Assembly: GCA_021774335.1 (NCBI GenBank)
Contig: JAJFJD010000008.1
Location: 62,001 to 126,000, forward strand
From: Alphaproteobacteria bacterium
GTDB taxonomy: Bacteria; Pseudomonadota; Alphaproteobacteria; UBA8366
DNA: 64,000 nt
Direction of reading: 5' to 3'
Shown here: positions 61,690 to 64,000 of the stretch, piece after piece
How positions within the stretch are numbered: the first letter of the stretch is position 1
Layout: each line of letters starts with the position of its first letter
Made by a program: the position numbers and the translations under genes
The notes under the pieces: model-generated
The model's input: only the letters and a program-made list of their open reading frames with translations
Databases searched by the model: none
Told to the model about the DNA's origin: nothing

Positions 61690-62571
61690 TTAACGTGGAT
61701 TGCCGGGGACTTTACTGAACCGCCTCGCGATCGTGCCGTCTGGTTTGACGTACACAAATTCACTGCCTTCACGCTTAACAAAGAGACAAAAAGTTTTACC
61801 GCTGCGCCAGCGTTCCCACTTGAGGCATAGTTGATCCTCGTTTGTAATCCAATACGTCCCGACATCAGATGAATTGCCGTTTTTGGTCTCGCCTTGCATC
61901 GTCCCATCGAGATCGAAGTGGATTTTGGCGCGTGGCATGATGACCGTATGATTTGGCCATTCGCTCTTCAATTCGGCCGCGGTGAGTTGACGATTTGTTG
62001 GCAAAGGCGCCGCATGACCTAGCGGTGAAACATTCCCCCGTGAAGTTTTTGCTGGTGTGTCTTCTCGTAGATGGGTGGATTTAGAACCATCGGCCGGGAC
62101 CGAACCTCCTATCGCTTTCCGTCCACCATCATCGGATTGTTTGGGAAACAGCTCGCTGACAAGCTCATCCACCTTTTCATGCCCACGGACGAATTTGTCA
62201 GAGTTGAGGCCAGCCTTTCGTGCATCGTACACGGCATTGCCCAAAGGTTGCCCCGCCCGATAAACAGTTATTTTTGCATACGCCATGTAAAGAGCGAGAT
62301 CCCAGGCCCAATTAGCAGTATAAATTGTAATAATATTACAATCCTTAAATCCTGAATTCTCGGGTAATATTTTATATTTGTAGCCGTTTGTCCCAAGCGT
62401 TTTTTTAAATTGATCTAAAAACCCTGGCTGTACTTTTGGGTTTTCTACTATGCAAACGTTATCGTTGCTGATTTGGCTTACTGGTCGAACCTTTTGATCG
62501 ATCGTCATGCATCCGGAAATTGCTAAAACCGCAATTGCCACAGCACCATATCTAAGGGGTTTCATCGACAT
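61690..62571 (-). CDS. Sbal_3080-like lipoprotein with an extra C-terminal domain
   Basis: A 293-residue lipoprotein with lipobox cysteine at residue 21 (AISGC). The N-terminal about 145 residues match the Sbal_3080 lipoprotein family (ENPKVQPGFLDQFKKTLG, TANWAWDLALYMAYAKITVY, FVRGHEKVDELVSELFP). After a Ser/Gly-rich linker, a second domain (residues 200-293) resembles DUF995-like domains: SDVGTYWITNEDQLCLKWERW, KTFCLF and a final GTIARRFSKVPGNP. So it looks like a fusion. Its gene is more AT-rich than its neighbours, especially near 62280-62470. Function unknown. Confidence 0.7.
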   Translation of the reverse strand: MSMKPLRYGAVAIAVLAISGCMTIDQKVRPVSQISNDNVCIVENPKVQPGFLDQFKKTLGTNGYKYKILPENSGFKDCNIITIYTANWAWDLALYMAYAKITVYRAGQPLGNAVYDARKAGLNSDKFVRGHEKVDELVSELFPKQSDDGGRKAIGGSVPADGSKSTHLREDTPAKTSRGNVSPLGHAAPLPTNRQLTAAELKSEWPNHTVIMPRAKIHFDLDGTMQGETKNGNSSDVGTYWITNEDQLCLKWERWRSGKTFCLFVKREGSEFVYVKPDGTIARRFSKVPGNPR

Positions 62572-62644
62572 TTCCGTTCGCCATTGATTCTAAGTGGCGG
62601 TTTTGCGACGTGTCGGACCGAACCATTTCCAATGTGATCTATTT

Positions 62645-62860
62645 TCATTTTGAGACCCGCTGGTAACCGAGTTTCTCCAATTGCTGCACGCAACCCTCAT
62701 GATGATTTTGCGCGATCGCCGCTGGAACGATGCCGGATCCTTCAGCTTCGCAAATTTCTACGACACCGGTCTCCGGATGTTTCATCACGGTTGAATAGGT
62801 AGCGCACCCGATCAGTGCAAAAGTAAGCAATATTGGTGCACAAACGCGGGTTGATCTCAT
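62645..62860 (-). CDS. small putative lipoprotein
   Basis: A 71-residue protein with a lipoprotein signal: hydrophobic ILLTFALIG then Cys19 in ALIGC. The mature part (YSTVMKHPETGVVEICEAEGSG...HEGCVQQLEKLGYQRVSK) resembles small lipoproteins of unknown function. It lies 73 nt upstream of the larger lipoprotein gene on the same strand, so the two could be one operon. Confidence 0.6.
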   Translation of the reverse strand: MRSTRVCAPILLTFALIGCATYSTVMKHPETGVVEICEAEGSGIVPAAIAQNHHEGCVQQLEKLGYQRVSK

Positions 62861-63305
62861 TCAGAGTTCCCCTGGCTAAATCCTCTTGCTCGTTTAGCGT
62901 GCATCGGATTGGTTCGAAGCACAAATCGAACGAGCCAGGAATGACCTTTGAGTTCGAAATCTAACTGCAAATTTGGAGAGAAAATTGATGTCCTCTCATG
63001 GCTAGAAAGCGAAGTCGCGGCGCTCGCGGATGAATTCCGCTGTAACCTCGACAAGCGACATCCACGTGACGATGTCGGCTTTCCGCTGATTTACTTCGCT
63101 TGCCCCTCTTCGACATCGTCGCTTAGACTAGCGGGGTATTTGTCTCTGTAGTCGTACCGTGACCGCCGTTCTCGCCGCATCATCAAGTTCCCGATAATCA
63201 CAGCAATGTTTGACGCTTTGGCGATTGGGGCATTGAAGGTTTGCGAAGCAATTTATGCTAAAGACGGGTGATCGCGGCCTTTGTAGTCAGAAAGGCGAAG
63301 AAGAC
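62861..63305. other. gene-poor stretch with one long inverted repeat
   Basis: 445 bp in which I could not support a gene. A TTG-started frame at 62948-63151 exists but its product resembles nothing and is rejected. GACGATGTCG (63068-63077) is repeated inverted as CGACATCGTC (63111-63120). The stretch has a moderate GC content and lies between the lipoprotein and basic-protein genes. Confidence 0.4.
63068..63120. repeat. 10-bp inverted repeat with 33-nt spacer
   Basis: GACGATGTCG at 63068-63077 and its exact reverse complement CGACATCGTC at 63111-63120. It could be a hairpin in a transcript or a binding site pair. No gene overlaps it. Confidence 0.6.
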
Positions 63306-63509
63306 ATGACCAAAGCCAAGGCCCGCCTGCGGGCAAAGGCGAACCTGGCGCGGAAGGCCAAAAAGCGAAAATCCGCTGATGGCAAACCCGAGCAAAATTT
63401 CCCGCCGGGGCGGTTCGATCCGGGAACAGGCTCGTTAAAAGGCCCGAAGATGAGCACCAGCGCCAAGAGCTTGAGCACGGCAAAAAGGGGCGCGGCGCGG
63501 TCGGGATAA
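63306..63509 (+). CDS. small basic protein, alphaproteobacterial conserved type
   Basis: A 67-residue protein rich in Lys, Arg and Ala: KAKARLRAKANLARKAKKRK (3-22) then PPGRFDPGTGS and a C-terminal RGAARSG. I recall similar short basic proteins with a central FDPGTGS in Rhodospirillales, of unknown function. The ATG at 63306 is preferred to the ATG at 63255 because the conserved part starts there. Confidence 0.55.
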   Translation: MTKAKARLRAKANLARKAKKRKSADGKPEQNFPPGRFDPGTGSLKGPKMSTSAKSLSTAKRGAARSG

Positions 63510-63587
63510 GCCGCGCCAGGGATTTTTCTTCCGCCGAAGCTACCGACGATCCTTGCCCCGCCCAAGGCGAATTACTCTGACAACGTC

Positions 63588-64000
63588 CTAATCGGCTTTT
63601 TTCGGTGACTTCTTCCGCATCAAGGGGCTCGATCCCGGCGTTTCCGGCCCGCGGTCCCTGGTGCCCGCCGGGAAGGGTTTGCGGGTGGATTTCGGCGTCT
63701 GTCCAGAAGCGGATTTCGGGGCAAACCTGGCGCCGGATTTGTGCTTATGGGATTTCTTCCGCCTGGGCTTTTTCGATGCTTTATCCGGGAGATTTTCCTC
63801 CCGCGCCGGCGCGTCGGGCTTTCGTGTAAACTTGCTTTCCGACTCGACTGTGGCGCGCGCATCGGCCTTTTTCGCATACTTTCGCTTTGGCCCGGACGGC
63901 GCGCGCGCATCGTTGTTCCGGGAAGTGTTCGGCCGTTTTTTGTTCGAATAGGGCTTTCCGCGGCTGTCGCTACGCTCCTGCGGGACGCCTTTAAGGGCTT
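63588..64000 (-). CDS. C-terminal basic tail of a protein cut by the window edge
   Basis: An open frame on the minus strand runs from the right edge (2 nt out of codon phase) to a TAG at 63590-63588, giving the last 137 residues. The sequence is low-complexity and strongly basic: SNKKRPNTSRN, KRKYAKKADARATVE, KKPRRKKSHKHKSG, KSTRKPFPAG, and it ends MRKKSPKKAD. Such tails end alphaproteobacterial DEAD-box RNA helicases (RhlE-like) and some rRNA pseudouridine synthases. The catalytic part is outside the window, so neither can be proven. Confidence 0.5.
   Translation of the reverse strand, partial: ALKGVPQERSDSRGKPYSNKKRPNTSRNNDARAPSGPKRKYAKKADARATVESESKFTRKPDAPAREENLPDKASKKPRRKKSHKHKSGARFAPKSASGQTPKSTRKPFPAGTRDRGPETPGSSPLMRKKSPKKAD

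Noticed and set aside
62948-63151. TTG-started 67-codon frame
   Set aside because: No family resemblance and no ribosome site.

Overview
The window reads as chromosomal DNA of a GC-rich, Gram-negative alphaproteobacterium, most likely of the Rhodospirillales type. Three things support this. The gene order rpsF-rpsR-DUF2232-rplI-dnaB-alr-(mlaE-mlaF)-radA-cvpA-purF-SDR, facing fabD-fabG-acpP-fabF-mltG, is typical of that class. There is a GcrA-family cell-cycle regulator, a DUF2794 protein and a DUF1488 protein. A direct-repeat LexA box of the alphaproteobacterial type is present. No integrase, transposase, CRISPR array or rRNA operon was seen. The only tRNA is tRNA-Gln(CTG).

Layout. (1) 1-9.1 kb is a catabolic and uptake region: a cut MmgE/PrpD gene, an alpha/beta hydrolase, an LLM flavin oxidoreductase, a TauD/TfdA dioxygenase, an FkbM methyltransferase, a TIM-barrel isomerase, a complete TctB-TctA-TctC tripartite transporter with a good terminator, and an unusual SDR. 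(2) 9.4-12.7 kb holds small or poorly known proteins (PAS_5-like, a 48-aa protein behind a very AT-rich patch, a six-repeat cysteine protein, DUF1488, a Lys/Ala helix, an EF-hand protein) and the tRNA. (3) 12.8-18.0 kb is housekeeping: Ppx/GppA, rlmE, guaB, an RsmB-type methyltransferase and a GNAT protein. (4) 18.0-24.0 kb is a second catabolic block: HyuA, HyuB, an isocitrate-lyase/PEP-mutase enzyme and an enolase-superfamily enzyme. (5) 24.0-37.2 kb mixes guaA, an ArsR-SRPBCC pair, a CmcJ/NvfI-GFA pair, dusA, gcrA, a zinc-ribbon gene with an SOS box, DUF2794, a YfgM-like protein, bamB, der, an AGPS-like flavoenzyme and a YnfA protein. (6) 37.2-48.5 kb is the long minus-strand replication, translation and purine operon. 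(7) 48.8-53.3 kb is the fatty-acid operon ending in mltG. (8) 53.7-61.5 kb is a third metabolic block: GMC oxidoreductase, CocE/NonD hydrolase, a ketopantoate-reductase-like protein, PhoX and an SDR. (9) 61.5-64 kb holds lipoproteins and small basic proteins, and is cut at the right edge.

How the genes work together. The three metabolic blocks look like separate modules for taking up and oxidising or hydrolysing organic acids and amides; no substrate can be named from sequence alone. The housekeeping blocks cover GMP synthesis (guaB, guaA), entry to purine synthesis (purF), ribosome proteins and rRNA/tRNA modification, replication and repair (dnaB, radA), outer-membrane assembly (bamB) and lipid trafficking (mlaE, mlaF). 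The most interesting regulatory signals are a five-site GANTC (CcrM methylation) cluster upstream of gcrA, a LexA box ahead of an uncharacterised zinc-ribbon gene, a perfect operator-like palindrome covering the start codon of an ArsR gene, and a six-unit 21-bp tandem repeat inside rpsF.
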